The notes under the pieces were generated by a model. That model made no database searches. It worked only from the letters and a program-made list of their open reading frames with translations, and was not told the origin of the DNA. The position numbers and the translations under genes were made by a program. This document shows positions 12,669 to 24,650 of a DNA stretch of 64,000 nucleotides, piece after piece; the first letter of the stretch is position 1; each line of letters starts with the position of its first letter. The DNA is from Bombyx mori (lineage: Eukaryota; Arthropoda; Insecta; Lepidoptera; Bombycidae): NCBI RefSeq assembly GCF_030269925.1, contig NC_085109.1, positions 3,906,001 to 3,970,000 on the forward strand, given 5' to 3'.

Positions 12669-12967
12669 TGATGAGACAACGCAAAGCCATCGTCGCCCAA
12701 AATATGATCGCCTGGATTCGTCCTCGGTGCTTTTAGGCTCTTCAAGCACCGGTCACCGGAGTTTGACGTACAAACTATATAGCTCATAGGCACAACTCAC
12801 TGAGTTACTCCCGGATCTTCTCAGTGGGTCCCGACTCCAATCCGGTGGGTGATTCAGCGAAGCACTGCTCTTACTAGGGCCAGTGTTAGCAACTCTTTCA
12901 AGGTTGAACCCCGCGAATAGTTGTAATAGCCCCTTATACTACCAACGAATAAATAGGGAAAAAAAAG
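12669..12967 (+). mobile_element. SINE-A copy, near full length
   Basis: It contains the 5' part (GCCATCGTCGCCC, then AAGCACCGG), the CTCAGTGGGTC core, the GCGAAGCACTGCTC block and a GGGAAAAAAA tail. Together with the copy at 25408-25725 it defines the roughly 300-bp extent of the family. Confidence 0.85.
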
Positions 12968-13109
12968 AAGTTTACCGATGGCATGTTTGTCCTTTCATCT
13001 ACAAGTATTGACTTAATTAATAATTAATGTATTCTGAATATTACGTATGTGATGGCTAATTCTAATTCTAAAGAAACAATTATTAGGTATTGCGATTGTA
13101 AAATCTTAC

Positions 13110-13240
13110 CTAAATGTTTGAAGCTTGTCTATAACTTTAGTTAGATGTGTTTTTCTGAGGGGTCCTGGAGATCCACCTGGTGAATTTTCTCTGGATTCCG
13201 CGGCCAAAGCCCGTGCAACCATTAGATCTTGTTCGTTCAT
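13110..13240 (-). CDS. Candidate first coding exon (upstream alternative) of an unidentified gene
   Basis: On the minus strand a pyrimidine-rich acceptor (GTTTTCAG, AG at 13243-13242) is followed after one base by ATG AAC GAA at 13240. The frame stays open for 43 codons and ends in a two-base overhang at a good donor (AG|GTAAGATT). The peptide begins MNEQDLMVARALAAESREN and contains SPGGSPGPLRK and LTKVIDKLQTF, a composition typical of a real coding exon. A non-coding first exon must lie at higher coordinates. Its phase (2) equals that of 2464-2663. I do not recognise the protein. Using it as an alternative PFKFB terminal exon was considered and rejected. Confidence 0.55.
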
Positions 13241-13241
13241 T

Positions 13242-14339
13242 CTGAAAACTTTAAACTTAAATTAACGCCTTATTCTTTACAAAAAATTAATCAAGTAAAA
13301 AATTCAAGCGCCTGATTGTTTAAACGATCTATAAAATGATAAAGCGAAGATAAAAAGATTAGGGGCTAACATTGAGCAATTTTTATTCTCATAATGATAT
13401 TAAAGTAATTAAATTAAGTTTGAATTCACCAAGCGGGAACATCTGGTTAAAATTTATATTTTCTGAAATAGCATATAACCGAACACTTAAATCTCAACGA
13501 ATAAATTTCGTGGCAGACTCGGACACAACGAATCAACACGACGAATCAAGTTTCATTAATAAATATTTTTATCTTGTCAATGGAAAAGTGGGATGACTAC
13601 CGTCCATCTGGGTAACTTAAGCTTTCCGTTTAACATTAGCCCACTTACTCACTTTTTACATTTCTATTTTTTTATTTCCAAACGGGATACATTTTACTAT
13701 AGACTTTGAAATTTTTAATTAAGAGGATTATTATTGAACGAAGGAAGCCCGCCAAAATTTCATATTTGTCAGCAAAACTTTTCTTTCTTGAGGTCGATTG
13801 TGAAGTGGTAGGGGGGCTACAAATGAATTATCGCTGCAAAGTTTTTTATATTCACACTCAAAAGTTTCATAGAAAGGTAAGTTTGTATTTTTTATGATAA
13901 CTAAAGGTTACAGCTGATGTAGTTTTATAAAAAATATGATCTATATGGTTGTTTACGTGTTTTTCCTGTTTTAGTTCGTTTGGTGAACATTTGTGCTAAT
14001 ATGGGTAACTTTAACCCAGGTAAAAGTTAAAAATAAGCCGAAGAATGTGTCAAGAACATGCACAAAAAGCCCTTCGAGAACTGCTAGAAACTTCCACGAT
14101 GACTAACCTTCCTATTACTCGTTCTTTATCACCTATTCCTGGGCCTTCAAACATAAAATCGACATACTCAGTCGACCTAATCATCTTCCATCACCCACAG
14201 CTGAATCCTCATTTAATATTGAAGCTACCGTCTTTCGTACTCCACCACCTACTAACGATATCTCATCACTCATGGATCGTGTTGCATCATTATCTGATTT
14301 CATTTAATTTTATCTTAAATGATTACTGTCTTAAATAAA
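13242..14339. other. No gene recognised
   Basis: Contains a 97-codon plus-strand ORF (14045-14338) rich in His/Leu/Ser with no recognisable domain; it abuts the LINE fragment and may be part of the same decayed element. Confidence 0.4.
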
Positions 14340-14782
14340 TCCTGATGCTCCCTGCAGGTCCAACCAACGTTCTGTTTTGTTATTCCCTTCCCACAAAACC
14401 AATTTCTATTCTCACTCTCAGTCAGACTGTGGAATTCGTTGCCGGCTGACATCCGAGTTTGCAAGTCTGTTTCTGTTTTTAAATACAAGGTCATCAACCG
14501 AATGATCATGGTTCTATACTCTTCGCATATACGAGTGTTACTGTGTTACTTATAATATTTGCTATGTGTATGTGCTATAATTCTCATGTTGTATTTGTTA
14601 TTTTAGTTATGTGTTATTTGTTCTACACACACTTATCACTTTTTATTATTATTCTCATTATCCTCTCGCAGGTCTGCTGGAAGAGATTTCTCAAAGAAAT
14701 AAGCAGTGTCTTTGTACATAATTTTCCTATTACTCTGTACTGTGTCTTGTTTTCTGTGTGTACATAAATAAATAAATAAATC
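14340..14782 (+). mobile_element. Non-LTR retrotransposon 3' end with AAAT-type tail
   Basis: Broken coding traces resembling the WNSLPADIR motif found at the C-terminus of many LINE ORF2 proteins occur around 14430-14480. The segment ends in a short tandem AATA/AAAT run at 14764-14781, a common LINE 3' terminus. The frame is interrupted. Confidence 0.6.
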
Positions 14783-16319
14783 AGCTCTGAATTTACTTGT
14801 TCTCATTTCATATATATTATTTTTCACATTACAGAATTTATAAAAGATAAGGCTGTATGGTGCGATACCTTCGCTTTTCCTGTCGAAAAAGTGAAATCAC
14901 TATGAGCGCCTATGACCATTCACTATAGGTTCAAAGTATGCCTCGTCTTCCTATAAAGGCAAAAAAGTAATTTTTCTATGATTCAATTGTGATTTCGAAG
15001 CCCAATCTTATGTGTCAATAAGGGCAGCGACATTGGACTCACATTTAACGCTGCAGACGGTCTGAAGTCAGTAAAATAATTATTATTTCAACTAGGGCTT
15101 GCTTTGAACTACAACACTAGACACCACTTTAGTGCTTATTAGTACTAGTGCTCTAGTACTACAAAAATCGTAACATAGTGGTATCCGTTTATATTTTAGT
15201 ATCATGACCCACGCCCAAACAAATCAGTGTTGATTTAGTTTATTCGGATCCTGTCATTCGGCCAAGGTGAACACGTTGTATCGATATAATTAAGAAGTAC
15301 CACCTGGCTGACTAAATGGCGAATTACATGTATCATAAACTATCATGATATCATGTTATTAATTGCATATATTTATTAGACAGCCACATGTATCAATGTA
15401 TTGGCCACTGTCCGCCGAGAAAATGCGATCGAATAGAGTTTAGTGTAGATTATATAGTTAAAAACTTACTTAATGTTTTTTATTAATTTTTCTACAGTAA
15501 ATTTAACCTATCTTCAAAGTTTCAACGTCCGTTCTATTGGAACGCATTTTTTTCAACGACCGGACGTTCACTTGGATAATTATTAAATTTACTGAATAAT
15601 GAATATTCTAATAGTTCACTCGGTCGTGAACTACCAATGTCGACCGCGCTTTGAATTAGGTATCGTAATTTTCATTAATCGGTTTCAAATAGAAAAAAAG
15701 GATTGTCAAGTCGGGTTTTATATGGGGATGAACAAATTCAGTACGTTTGATGGCTGACGTATTAAACATCAATAGAAACACGTCTTTAGAATTTGTTGAT
15801 GCCTAGTTCAATTAAGGTACAGACAAAAATAGTTTATGATTTGCTATTAGATATACAGCAGCTTAATGTCAATAGGTAAGTAGTTGAAAAATGGAAATCG
15901 ATTAATAAATATCGATACCAATCAATTGATTTGTGTTTTAAAGAAATAAATCAAATTCTAAAATCTTTTATTTGTGATAATAACGCTCATCAATAGCTAC
16001 AAACCGAAGAGATAAGAAAAGGAAATTGATTACCTAACGAATACAGAATGAAACTGATTTGTCTTTGATTATGTATATTATACCTTATTATAATATAAAT
16101 TATTAGCAACATTGAGAATTTTGAACTTATGTATTATTGGGACGCTTAAAATTCGATTTTGAAAATTAAATTGGTAATAAAAATAAATCAGCATATTTAT
16201 TACGTTTCTAAGAAACATGACTTAAAATCGGGTGAAGCGGAAATATGCTCATGTGCCTATATGATAATGTATCCAAACGTTGGGTTCGCTTGTCGAATTC
16301 ATGAAAATCACCAACTATT
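14783..16319. other. No feature recognised
   Basis: AT-rich unique sequence with no supportable feature. Confidence 0.45.
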
Positions 16320-16597
16320 TGAGTCGTCTATTATCAAAGGTGGCAATCTGTGCATTTGGACAAAAATTTTTTATTGATATGTCAATACAGATTGATTTGA
16401 ATATAATCGTCTCCTTCAAAGAATACGGTTCAAAACCTGCATTAAATAAAGGTTAATAGTTAACCTGTTATTTATCTAAGATGTCGTTCTGAAGAGTTTT
16501 GTGACTGCCGATGGAATACAAAGTCAATAATTCGTTTTTCTGATTTACCAATCATTGTCCAAAAGTCACATTGCCGGCTTTGATAATAGTCGACTCA
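16320..16597 (-). mobile_element. 278-bp MITE, copy 1
   Basis: Bounded by inverted repeats of about 40 bp starting TGAGTCG and containing CTATTATCAAAG. It is the reverse complement of the copies at 39334-39611 and 54113-54390 and has exactly the same length. Unlike those copies, its flanks show TT rather than TA. Confidence 0.9.
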
Positions 16598-18554
16598 TTT
16601 ATTGTATCAAATATACTGTCTCAACACTAAGTTTCCGTAGTCAGATTTATTTGTTGATAATAATATTTATAGCTTAACTGTGCGGCCTTACACTTCAAGC
16701 AAACAGGTTTCAGGCTTAATACATTCGTATTTTCTTACGTAATTAACGCAATTTTATATTGTCTCATAGCCGTCACTTAAACTATTGTGTTGCGCGGTTA
16801 TACACAAGTCATTTGAAAAATAAAATAAAAATCATAAATAGTTTTACGATTTAATCTCGCGTTTTTTAATATATTATTTCGGATGCTTCCATATTTCGAG
16901 AAGCCAGGCAGACTGACGTCAATCCTCACTCAGAACTGGCTTGGATCGGTTTACCAATCAAATTTCCCGTTTGCTATCAAGAGGATAAAAGGGTTAGGTT
17001 TCAAAAAAGTCTTGTAACAGGGTCGAAAAAAAAGAACGTTTTTTGGTAGTATTTTGTTTGGTTTTCCAGAATTAGAAACAGTTAAAAAGTAGCTTTAAGC
17101 TTAAGATAAAATAACGTTATTAAAACTATTTTTTCATTAAGGTTACCACTCGACGGTCAGTCGTCCTTTGACCACAAACAATGTAAGGTATTCTAAGCCT
17201 CAGAAATAACATAAAATGAAAATAATGAAGTTGAGATTAAGCCGTAAAAGTAGTATTCACGATTAGAGTATTATTTAAAACATAATTTCGAAGATAAGTT
17301 GATATAAAAACAATACAATATGGTCATTAAATTGTTTGCAATTGTTAAAGGAATTGTTTATTGTGCTTATACTTCCATTATCGTGGTTTGAACGACGAAC
17401 AAAATTAACGTGAATGTACGGAGCCGTATTTTGACAAAAGAAAAAAAAAACTAACTAACACTGTATCTAAGCATTAAAGTGTGAAGTATACAAAAATGTT
17501 TTGCAAGTTTTACTTAATAATTTGCGGTTTCATTAGAAACCGGATTTTTTTCATTCGTAATCCCGATAAATAGGTATATAGCAAGTTGATAAATATAATT
17601 TATTATTGCAATACTCACTTTATCCGGGGATTAATAGGTAGTATTTATTGTACACCACACCTTTTCACGTCACATAATCTGTCACAAGAGAATTCATTGG
17701 ATGAGATAAAAAAAAATTATAACAACAAATCACTGTGCGCAACACGTGTGTGCTACAAAACGATTTGTATGACAATGCTGTGTATTTTTCGCTCTGGGGT
17801 CGGTAGGTCGGAAGGCTGGGCTCTCTCCTCATACAGCATCTGGCGATGTAAGCCACGGTCGTGTGTGAAGCCTGTCACTCCATCCCGACTTTACGGTCAC
17901 AAAAAATATATAAGCGGGCTTTTTATTTATTTAATGGAACACAAAATATAATGTTTATACTTTTATGTACTTACTACAGTTATATTTTTGTATGCAGTCC
18001 AAATAAATGTTTATTTAAAAATTCGCTAATATTTATAAAAATTGTAGTTTGACAATTTTTACTATAGTTCAACAATTTTCAAAATTTCAGTCTGAGGAAT
18101 TTGAAAAAAGTCGATTCTGAATAGCGACTCTATGAACAAATTTAAAAATCATTATTTAAAATAAATACATTTATAAATAATTATTGATGCAAAAAAACGA
18201 AATTGTCGTTTTTTTTAATTTAACAACGTAGGTACCTACCTAAAGAAGTGGGTAAAAATAATTGAAATGTGATTTCATTTAATTTTGGAATGAGCTTCGT
18301 AGAATAAATAATTCGTAAATTATTTTGTTATAAAATAATGTGTTTATTTTTAATCAAGGTCAAAGGATGGTAACGATTTTTTTTTAGGTTAATGCTATTC
18401 GATGATTGATCACAAAATGAACTAAACGTAGGTTTGACGACTGCTTTTTGACGAGACGAAATGACATAAGCGCGCGCAAACAATGTCATGTAGGTAGGTA
18501 GTGAAGTGATGAAAACGAATAAGAAAACGTAACGAAGATAATTTTGAAAAGTAA
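16598..18554. other. No gene recognised
   Basis: AT-rich. Short motifs shared with other repeats occur (an A-rich block with a GATTTAATCTCGCG motif near 16850 and a similar one near 17235). The plus-strand 121-codon ORF at 17586 has no recognisable domain. Confidence 0.4.
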
Positions 18555-18871
18555 TCTATACATGTAAATAAAATTCAAGTGTCCGTTTGTAATATTGAAA
18601 TAGCCTCTTTTTACTTCATGCAGATGAATACGGTACATACACCAAAATAGCATATTTTACAATTTTTGTCTGTCTGTCTGTCTGTTTGTACCGGCTAATC
18701 TCTGGAACGGCTGAACCGATTTTGACGGGACTTTCACTGACAGGTAGGTGATGATATAAGGAGTAACTTAGGCTACTATTTTTAGACCAGCTTTGCCCCG
18801 CGGCTTCACCCGCGGTACGACAACTTACCATAGCGAAAGTAATTTTATCAACTCGATTTTTACAAAGCTAG
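18555..18871 (+). mobile_element. Non-autonomous Helitron-type element (GTCTGTTTGT subfamily)
   Basis: It begins A|TCTATAC at 18555 and ends CTAG|T at 18871, the 5'-TC...CTAG-3' ends and A/T target of Helitrons. Inside are a GTCT tetranucleotide run and the lepidopteran signature GCCCCGCGGCTTCACCCG. It matches the minus-strand copy at 44075-44405. Confidence 0.8.
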
Positions 18872-19914
18872 TGAAAGCCTTTACATGTATGTACCTATAT
18901 ATTAACGAAGTATGAAATAAAAAAGACTTATAAAAACCTAAATACCCATTTATTATTTTAAAACATTTAATTTATTTATAAGAATGTGATATAACTAGTT
19001 TATAATGTAATATATTACCCCATCATTTTCCAGTGGAAGAATTAAAAAGAAGGAATTGTTCTAATAAAGTTACACTTTACAAATCGCGCTCGCGGCCCAC
19101 ACTCACATTGACTTCCTGCAAACCCTTCTATTTTACATCCTTTGGCTTGCTAGTGATCTGAATTTCAAAGCCATTGGTCTATTTAGTTTCCCTTGGAGGC
19201 GCTGGAGTGGTTAACAAGCAAACCCTTCATACGAAACAAATAAATATTGCGGTTACATCAATATACTATTATAATGCAGTGTTTAATAAAAGGTACTGAC
19301 ACTTTCACAGGCGGGTAGCCACATAGACCGGACGAAATTTTAGTGGTTTCTCATCTAAGTGTACGGTAAGCTAATGGCGAAAAGAAAAAAACAAATCTTA
19401 TGAACATGTATAAAAACCAGTCGAACATTAATACGAAATAAATTAAAATTTGGACTTTGGTCACCACACAAGGTTGTTGAAGCCATAATAATTTTCGCTA
19501 ACTCGCGGAAATAACCGGGCGTGTTTTTTTTTTAACAAGCTGTTATTAGCTTGGTATATAAGTACATATAAATGTGCACTTGTTTGTATGGAACTGAATC
19601 TTTGAACGTCATTTTCATCGACTTCAAGACGTCCCATTAACTTTGAAATTTGCACACGCATCAAGAACCGACGACAACACAATAATGATTTTAAAACTTC
19701 GCTCTAATATCCTAACCAGTATAAACACGGATAAAAAAAAAGATGAAATTAATTGTCAGTTTAGTTTTCTACTTCAGCGTGTTTCTTTAGTTTTTAAATT
19801 ATATTTTTTCGACAAAGTCGATTTCATTTTATTATTTCTGTAAAACATGTTCTGAGATCTTTACCTTAAAATGTACTTCATAAGGAGGAAACAAAATTGA
19901 TTTAAATCCCTTAG
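18872..19914. other. No feature recognised
   Basis: Low-complexity and AT-rich DNA; short ORFs without domains. Confidence 0.45.
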
Positions 19915-21412
19915 ACACAATCCACTGAGTTGCTCGCCGGATTTTCTCAGTGGGTCTAGATTCTGATCCGGTGGTAGATTCTGCGAAACACTGCTCTTAC
20001 TAACGCTAGTGTTGGCAAGGTCTCCCATTTTGACCTTCATCAGCTCAACTACCAGTAGGTACTTAGTCTGGCCATAAATACTGTTACAATTAAAAATAAA
20101 CCAAATATTACATTTGAATTTGGAGTCTGTCATTTTTATATGATTGCTCATTGAGTTTTCTCATTTTGGCGCCAATACATTGTACAATATTTTGCGATAT
20201 TAAAATGGAGTGGGGTGATAAAGAGAATTGAATCGCTGTGATTGCATTACACAAAGTAGGTATGGAGCCAAATGCAATTTTTAAAACTCTCCATACGCTT
20301 GCTATTAGTAAAATGTTGTGTACCGGGCTGTTAATAGGTGCAATGAGACCTCCTCTGTTTGTGACAGAAAAAGATCTGGCCGCCCACGTAGTGTTCTTAC
20401 GAAAAAGGTGGTCAAATCAGTAAGGGAAAGAATTCGAAGAAATCCTGTCCGAAAGCAAAAGATTTTATCTCGGGAGATGAAGATAGCACCTAGAACCATG
20501 TCGCGTATTTTAAAAGATGACTTAGGACTTGCAGCCTATAAGAGACGTACTGGTCATTTCTTAACTGATAATTTAAAAGAGAATAGGGTGGTAAAATCGA
20601 AACAACTACTGAAGCTTTTACTTTGCGTAAAAGGGAGGTCATAGAAAAACTTTGTTTACGGATGAGAATTTTTTTACAATTGAGCAACATTTTAACAAAC
20701 AAAATGACCGTATTTATGCTCAAAGCTCTAAGGAAGCTTCCCAATTAGTCGACAGAGTGCAACGTGGGCACTATCCGACTTCAGTGATGGTTTGGTGGGG
20801 TATTTGCTATGAAGGAGTGACTGAGCCATACTTTTGTGAAAAAGGTATCAAAACATCGGTACGAGTGTATCAAGATACCATTCTTGAGAAGGTAGTGAAG
20901 CCCCTTAACAACACCATGTTCAATAATCAAGAATGGTCCTTCCAGCAAGACGGCGCCAGGTCATAAAGCTCGGTCTACGCAGTCTTGGTTGGAAACGAAC
21001 GTTTCGGACTTCATTAGAGCTGAAGACTGGCCGTCGTCTAGTTCCGATCTTAATCCGCTGGATTATGATTTATGCTCAGTTTTAGAGAGTACGGCTTGCT
21101 CTAAACGCCATGATAATTTGGAATCCCTAAAACAATCCGTGCGATTGGCAGTGAAAATTTTTTCCATGGAAAGAGTGCGTGCTTCTATTGATAACTGGCC
21201 TCAACGTTTAAAGGACTGTATTGCAGCCAATGGAGACCACTTCGAATAAGCTTTTTACACTTTAAATTGTTTTATATTTATGTATTAAACTAGCACACTG
21301 TAAAAGTAATAAATGTTATTTGCAATAGTTTTTTATTTATTTTTAATTGTAACAGTATGGCCAGACTAAGTATATGCGTAGCTGGAATAGCCCGTTAAGC
21401 TACCAACGATTT
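19915..21412 (+). mobile_element. SINE-A copy split by a mariner insertion
   Basis: The SINE core (ACTGAGTTGCTCGCC through GCTCTTACTAACGC and the TCAGCTCAAC region) runs to 20061 and is then interrupted. Its 3' part (GTAGCTGGAATAGCCCGTTAAGC, then CTACCAACGA) resumes at 21371, directly after the mariner's right end. The TA at the junction is duplicated on both sides. The SINE was therefore in place first. Confidence 0.85.
20062..21370 (+). mobile_element. Mariner (DD37D-type) transposon, full length but inactive
   Basis: The inverted ends (CTTAGTCTGGCCATA...) and flanking TA on both sides give a complete 1309-bp element. The transposase reads in pieces. A helix-turn-helix region (RRNPVRKQKILSREM) lies in the 20318-20644 frame. 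The first catalytic Asp is in FTDENFF near 20657, the second in WSFQQD near 20950 and the third in SSDLNPLD near 21060. There are 37 residues between the second and third once the frame jump is allowed for. At least three frame breaks are visible (around 20330, around 20640, and a two-base loss just after QQD near 20953), so no functional transposase is made. Confidence 0.9.
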
Positions 21413-21573
21413 GATGGGCAAAATAATTATGTTTCAGACGGTGAATGATTAGGATTAAGCGACATCTGCTATACTAATATATGTCTACAGCGGTTTTTAC
21501 GGATAGGATGTTCCATTATAACTACTGAACCATGCATCCGAATGACTTGAATTTATTTAAAAAAAAAAAAATT

Positions 21574-21684
21574 TAGGCAGCGGCTTGGCTCTGCCCCTGG
21601 CATTGCTGAAGTCCATGGGCGACGGTAACCACTCACCATCAGGTGGGCCGTACGCCCGTCTGGCTACAAAGGCAATAAAAAAGA
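21574..21684 (+). mobile_element. LINE-C 3'-end fragment nested in the Helitron
   Basis: Contains GGCAGCGGCTTGGCTCTGCC through GTGGGCCGTACGCCCGTC and GCAATAAAAAA. A run of A precedes it on the left. Confidence 0.9.
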
Positions 21685-21717
21685 ACTTGAAACTTGGTAT
21701 CCATGTAGAAAATACAA

Positions 21718-22170
21718 GTCGAAGTCGTCGTGGCCTAACGGATAAGACGTCCGTCCGGTGCATTCGTGTTGATCGATGCACCGGTGTTCGAATCTCAGGC
21801 GGGTGCCAATTTTTCTAATGAAATACGTACTCAACAAATGTTCACGATTGACTTCCACGGTGAAGGAATAACATCGTGTAATAAAAATCATAATTTGCAA
21901 AATTATAATTTGCGTAATTACTGGTGGTAGGACCTCTTGTGAGTCCGCGCGGGTGGGTACCACCGCCCTGCCTATTTCTGCCGTGAAGCAGTAATGCGTT
22001 TCGGTTTGAAGGGTGGGGCAGCCGTTGTAACTGTAACTATACTGAGACCTTAGAACTTATATCTCAAGGTATGTGGTGCATTTACGTCATGGATGGCTAT
22101 GGGCTCCAGTAACCACTTAACACCAAGTGGGCTGTGAGCTCGTCCAACCATCTAAGCAATAAAAAAATAA
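21718..22170 (+). mobile_element. SINE-B, full length, nested in the Helitron
   Basis: It has the complete tRNA-like head, with an A-box-like TGGCCTAACGGATAAGACG and a B-box-like GGTGTTCGAATCTC. These resemble an arginine tRNA and would form an internal RNA polymerase III promoter. The body (GGTGGTAGGACCTCTTGTG...) and the CTAAGCAATAAAAAA tail follow. It interrupts the Helitron sequence at 21717/22171. Confidence 0.9.
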
Positions 22171-22321
22171 TAAAAGATGTACTTAATGGATAGGCTTATA
22201 TTTATATGAGGGTGCGACTCCCTACACCAGTTGTGGGGGCGTTCATGATGAGAATCTTTGTGGGGGTCAGAAATAATAATGTTAATTTTAAATGCCCAGC
22301 AAAACGGACGGGTACAGCTAG

Positions 22322-22629
22322 TTATTGATAAAATTTTAGTCAGTGATAGGAAGTAGGTACTCAGCATTATTTTTGGATGTAATAGTTGAAATATCGGTCA
22401 TAGCTACGAGCATGTATTTTTGTAACTTATTGTCAAATACAATCAAGAAATTATGTTCATTGTGATCAATGAATGTATGCATCCCTTTTGAATGCAAGTT
22501 CATGGCGTTTTACTACGTAACGAACGCCCATTGAATGAATTCTTTTGCTCGATGTTTGATGCTATGAAATGCCTTTCAGGCGGCGAAGAGTCGCTGAAAA
22601 CAAGTTTAATATCGTTGATATTAAACTTT
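22322..22629. other. No feature recognised
   Basis: Short unique stretch between the Helitron and the next SINE-B. Confidence 0.5.
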
Positions 22630-22878
22630 TATACTGGTGGTAGGACCTCTTGTGAGTCCGCGCGGGTAGATACCACCACCCTGCCTATTTCTGCCGTGAA
22701 GCAGTAATGCGTTTCGGCTTGAAGGGTAGGGCAGCCGTTGTTACTATACTGACACCTTAGAACTTATATCTCAAGGTGGGTGGTGCATTTACGTCGTGGA
22801 TGTCTATGGGCTCCAGTAACCACTTAACACCAGGTGGACTGTGAGTTCGTCCACCCATCTAAGCAATAAAAAAATATG
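22630..22878 (+). mobile_element. SINE-B copy, 5'-truncated
   Basis: Starts at ACTGGTGGTAGGACCTC and ends in CTAAGCAATAAAAAAA; well preserved. Confidence 0.95.
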
Positions 22879-23169
22879 AGTGTAACTTTTTCCTTCTCAA
22901 CCTATAAATAAAACATGAAAAGGCGTTTTAAATGTTAGAGACGGAATTTTTGGCAAATTTTGTGATTATGGAGATATTCATATTTTGTTTTTTTTGTTTT
23001 AATATTATTCACTTGTTGACAAGCATAGTAAAGTGCCTACTCCCTATGAGTTGGTGCACAAATGACTTCTTCATCGTTCCCTCACTGCTGAGGATCGCGA
23101 TTACATGTGACTTTCCTCCATAGTTCGGACATAGGCGGCATGGACTGCAGGGTATAGACTGCTAATTAA

Positions 23170-23452
23170 TCTATACTAATATTATAAAGCTGAAGAGTTT
23201 GTTTGTTTGAGCGCGCTAATCTTAGGAACTACTGGTCCGATTTGAAAATTTCTTATAGTGTTAGATAGCCCATTTATTGAGGAAGGCTATAGTCTATATA
23301 ATACATCATCACGGTAGGAACGACAGGAGTGGAGCACCTATTAAAAATGTTTCAAAATATTTTCACTTTCTACGTAAATGAAGTGCGGGGTAGAATTTAG
23401 CGTTATGGCAAAGTAGCTATTCCACGGAGACGGAGTCGCGGGCAAAAGCTAA
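23170..23452 (+). mobile_element. Non-autonomous Helitron-type element (GAAGAGTTTG subfamily)
   Basis: Starts A|TCTATACTAATATTATAAAG, carries the GAAGAGTTTGTTTGTTTG motif and ends in the GGAGTCGCGGGCAAAAGCTA region; the canonical terminal CTAG is mutated to CTAA. A sister copy is at 46715-47001. Confidence 0.85.
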
Positions 23453-24103
23453 TTATTAATATAATATTTATTAATCTCTCGCACGAATAACACATCTGTG
23501 CAAAAAAGATAACTATGAAATTTTAAGGCAATCTCTAAATCAGGTTATTCAATGTATTCTACTTTTTTCTTCGATTCGATCTTGCTATACATTTCATTAG
23601 GTGTTCAATTAAGATCTGTATTTTCAAAATATGGCAATCCGGGAACGTCGGTATGAAGTTTCCAAATTTGGATAACCGGGTACTTTACTTTACTGTAGTA
23701 TTGAGGTCGAATTAACATAACAATTTACGGAGTAAACGACAGCTGAGATTCTAAGAAAACGATAATCATTACTGTAGTAGGTACTAAGAAATCTGGAAAT
23801 GGAATCGAATTAGTCGAGATTCAGTCGTAATATTTTAATTTTGGTTGATTATTTGGCAGACAGCATTCGTGAACATGTAGGTACTATTCTTCATCTGTTA
23901 GAAGTGATTGACTTTTACCCAAGTAATCTCTTGGCTCTCTGAGTATGAGAGAAATCCTAATACGCTAATTCAAATTATCTATAACTCAATAATAAGTAAA
24001 CAGGATTAAAAGTTATTTTTAGGCTTGACACAACATTTCTAACGGTACGAATATTTGTACTTAGCATGGATTGAAGATTGTAGTTGACATAATATTCAAA
24101 TAT
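23453..24103. other. No feature recognised
   Basis: AT-rich unique sequence with no supportable gene. Confidence 0.45.
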
Positions 24104-24650
24104 TGACGTATAGAAGCTTAGTCGTCCCTGATCACGAACACTGTGTTCATATATCCGACCCAGGCGACGGGGCAACGAAAAACCGCCATCGCCCGAAACA
24201 TGTCTTGTTAGAACCTCCGGATCCACTCTTTTTTTTTGTAGGTGTGTGGACGAGCTAACAGGTCACCTGGTGTTAAGTGGTTACCGGAGCCCATAGACAT
24301 CTACGACGTAAATGCAGCACCCACTTTGAGATATGAGTTCTCTCTATAGTTAGATAAAGTCTCTATATAGTTACAACGGCTGCCCCACCCTTCAAACCGA
24401 AACGGATTACTGCTTCACGGCAGAAATAGGTGGTACCTGCCCGTGCGGACTTACAAGAGGTCCTACCACCGTACTTTTACATTTTTAAAGCAGCGGTTAC
24501 CGTCCTCGTCGAAATCCTCGATTACTAGCGAAATAACCTGCACGCACAACCCACTGAGCTGTCAATGGATTGCGATTTCGATCCGGTGGTAGATTCGGCG
24601 AAACATTAGTTTTGCTATGGCCAGTGATAGAGTGCGCGATAGTAAACTGT
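24104..24650 (+). mobile_element. SINE-A copy split by a SINE-B
   Basis: The 5' part (CGTCCCTGATCACGAA, then CGCCATCGCCCGAAACATG to GGATCCACTC) ends at 24230. The rest (CGGTTACCGTCCTCGTCGAA, the CACTGAGC core and GATCCGGTGGTAGATTCGGC) resumes after the SINE-B insertion. This copy helps define the 5' extent of the family. Confidence 0.75.
24231..24477 (-). mobile_element. SINE-B copy, 5'-truncated, inserted in SINE-A
   Basis: A minus-strand copy from the T-rich (tail) side at 24231 to GGTCCTACCACC at about 24470. Confidence 0.9.

Larger units (their letters stand above)
21468..22321 (+). mobile_element. Helitron-type element with two nested insertions
   Basis: The 5' end CTATACTAATATATG and the 3' end GGGTACAGCTAG|T match the minus-strand element at 30374-30625, which is uninterrupted and acts as a paralogous empty site. 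Relative to it, this copy is split twice, by a LINE-C fragment at 21574-21684 and a SINE-B at 21718-22170. A short TACTTGAA-type sequence is repeated around the first insert. Confidence 0.85.

Noticed and set aside
13110..13241. Exon 13110-13241 as an alternative PFKFB C-terminal exon (phase 0 gives an open frame to a stop).
   Set aside because: The exon at 28023-28130 joins in phase, ends in a stop and encodes the family's ALTTVPSHY-type tail; the ATG frame of 13110 is the more protein-like one and ends at a proper donor.
17586..17951. 121-codon plus-strand ORF.
   Set aside because: No recognisable domain or supporting signals.
18664..18690. GTCT tandem repeat as a standalone microsatellite.
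   Set aside because: The same run sits at the same internal position in the Helitron copy at 44075-44405, so it belongs to the element.
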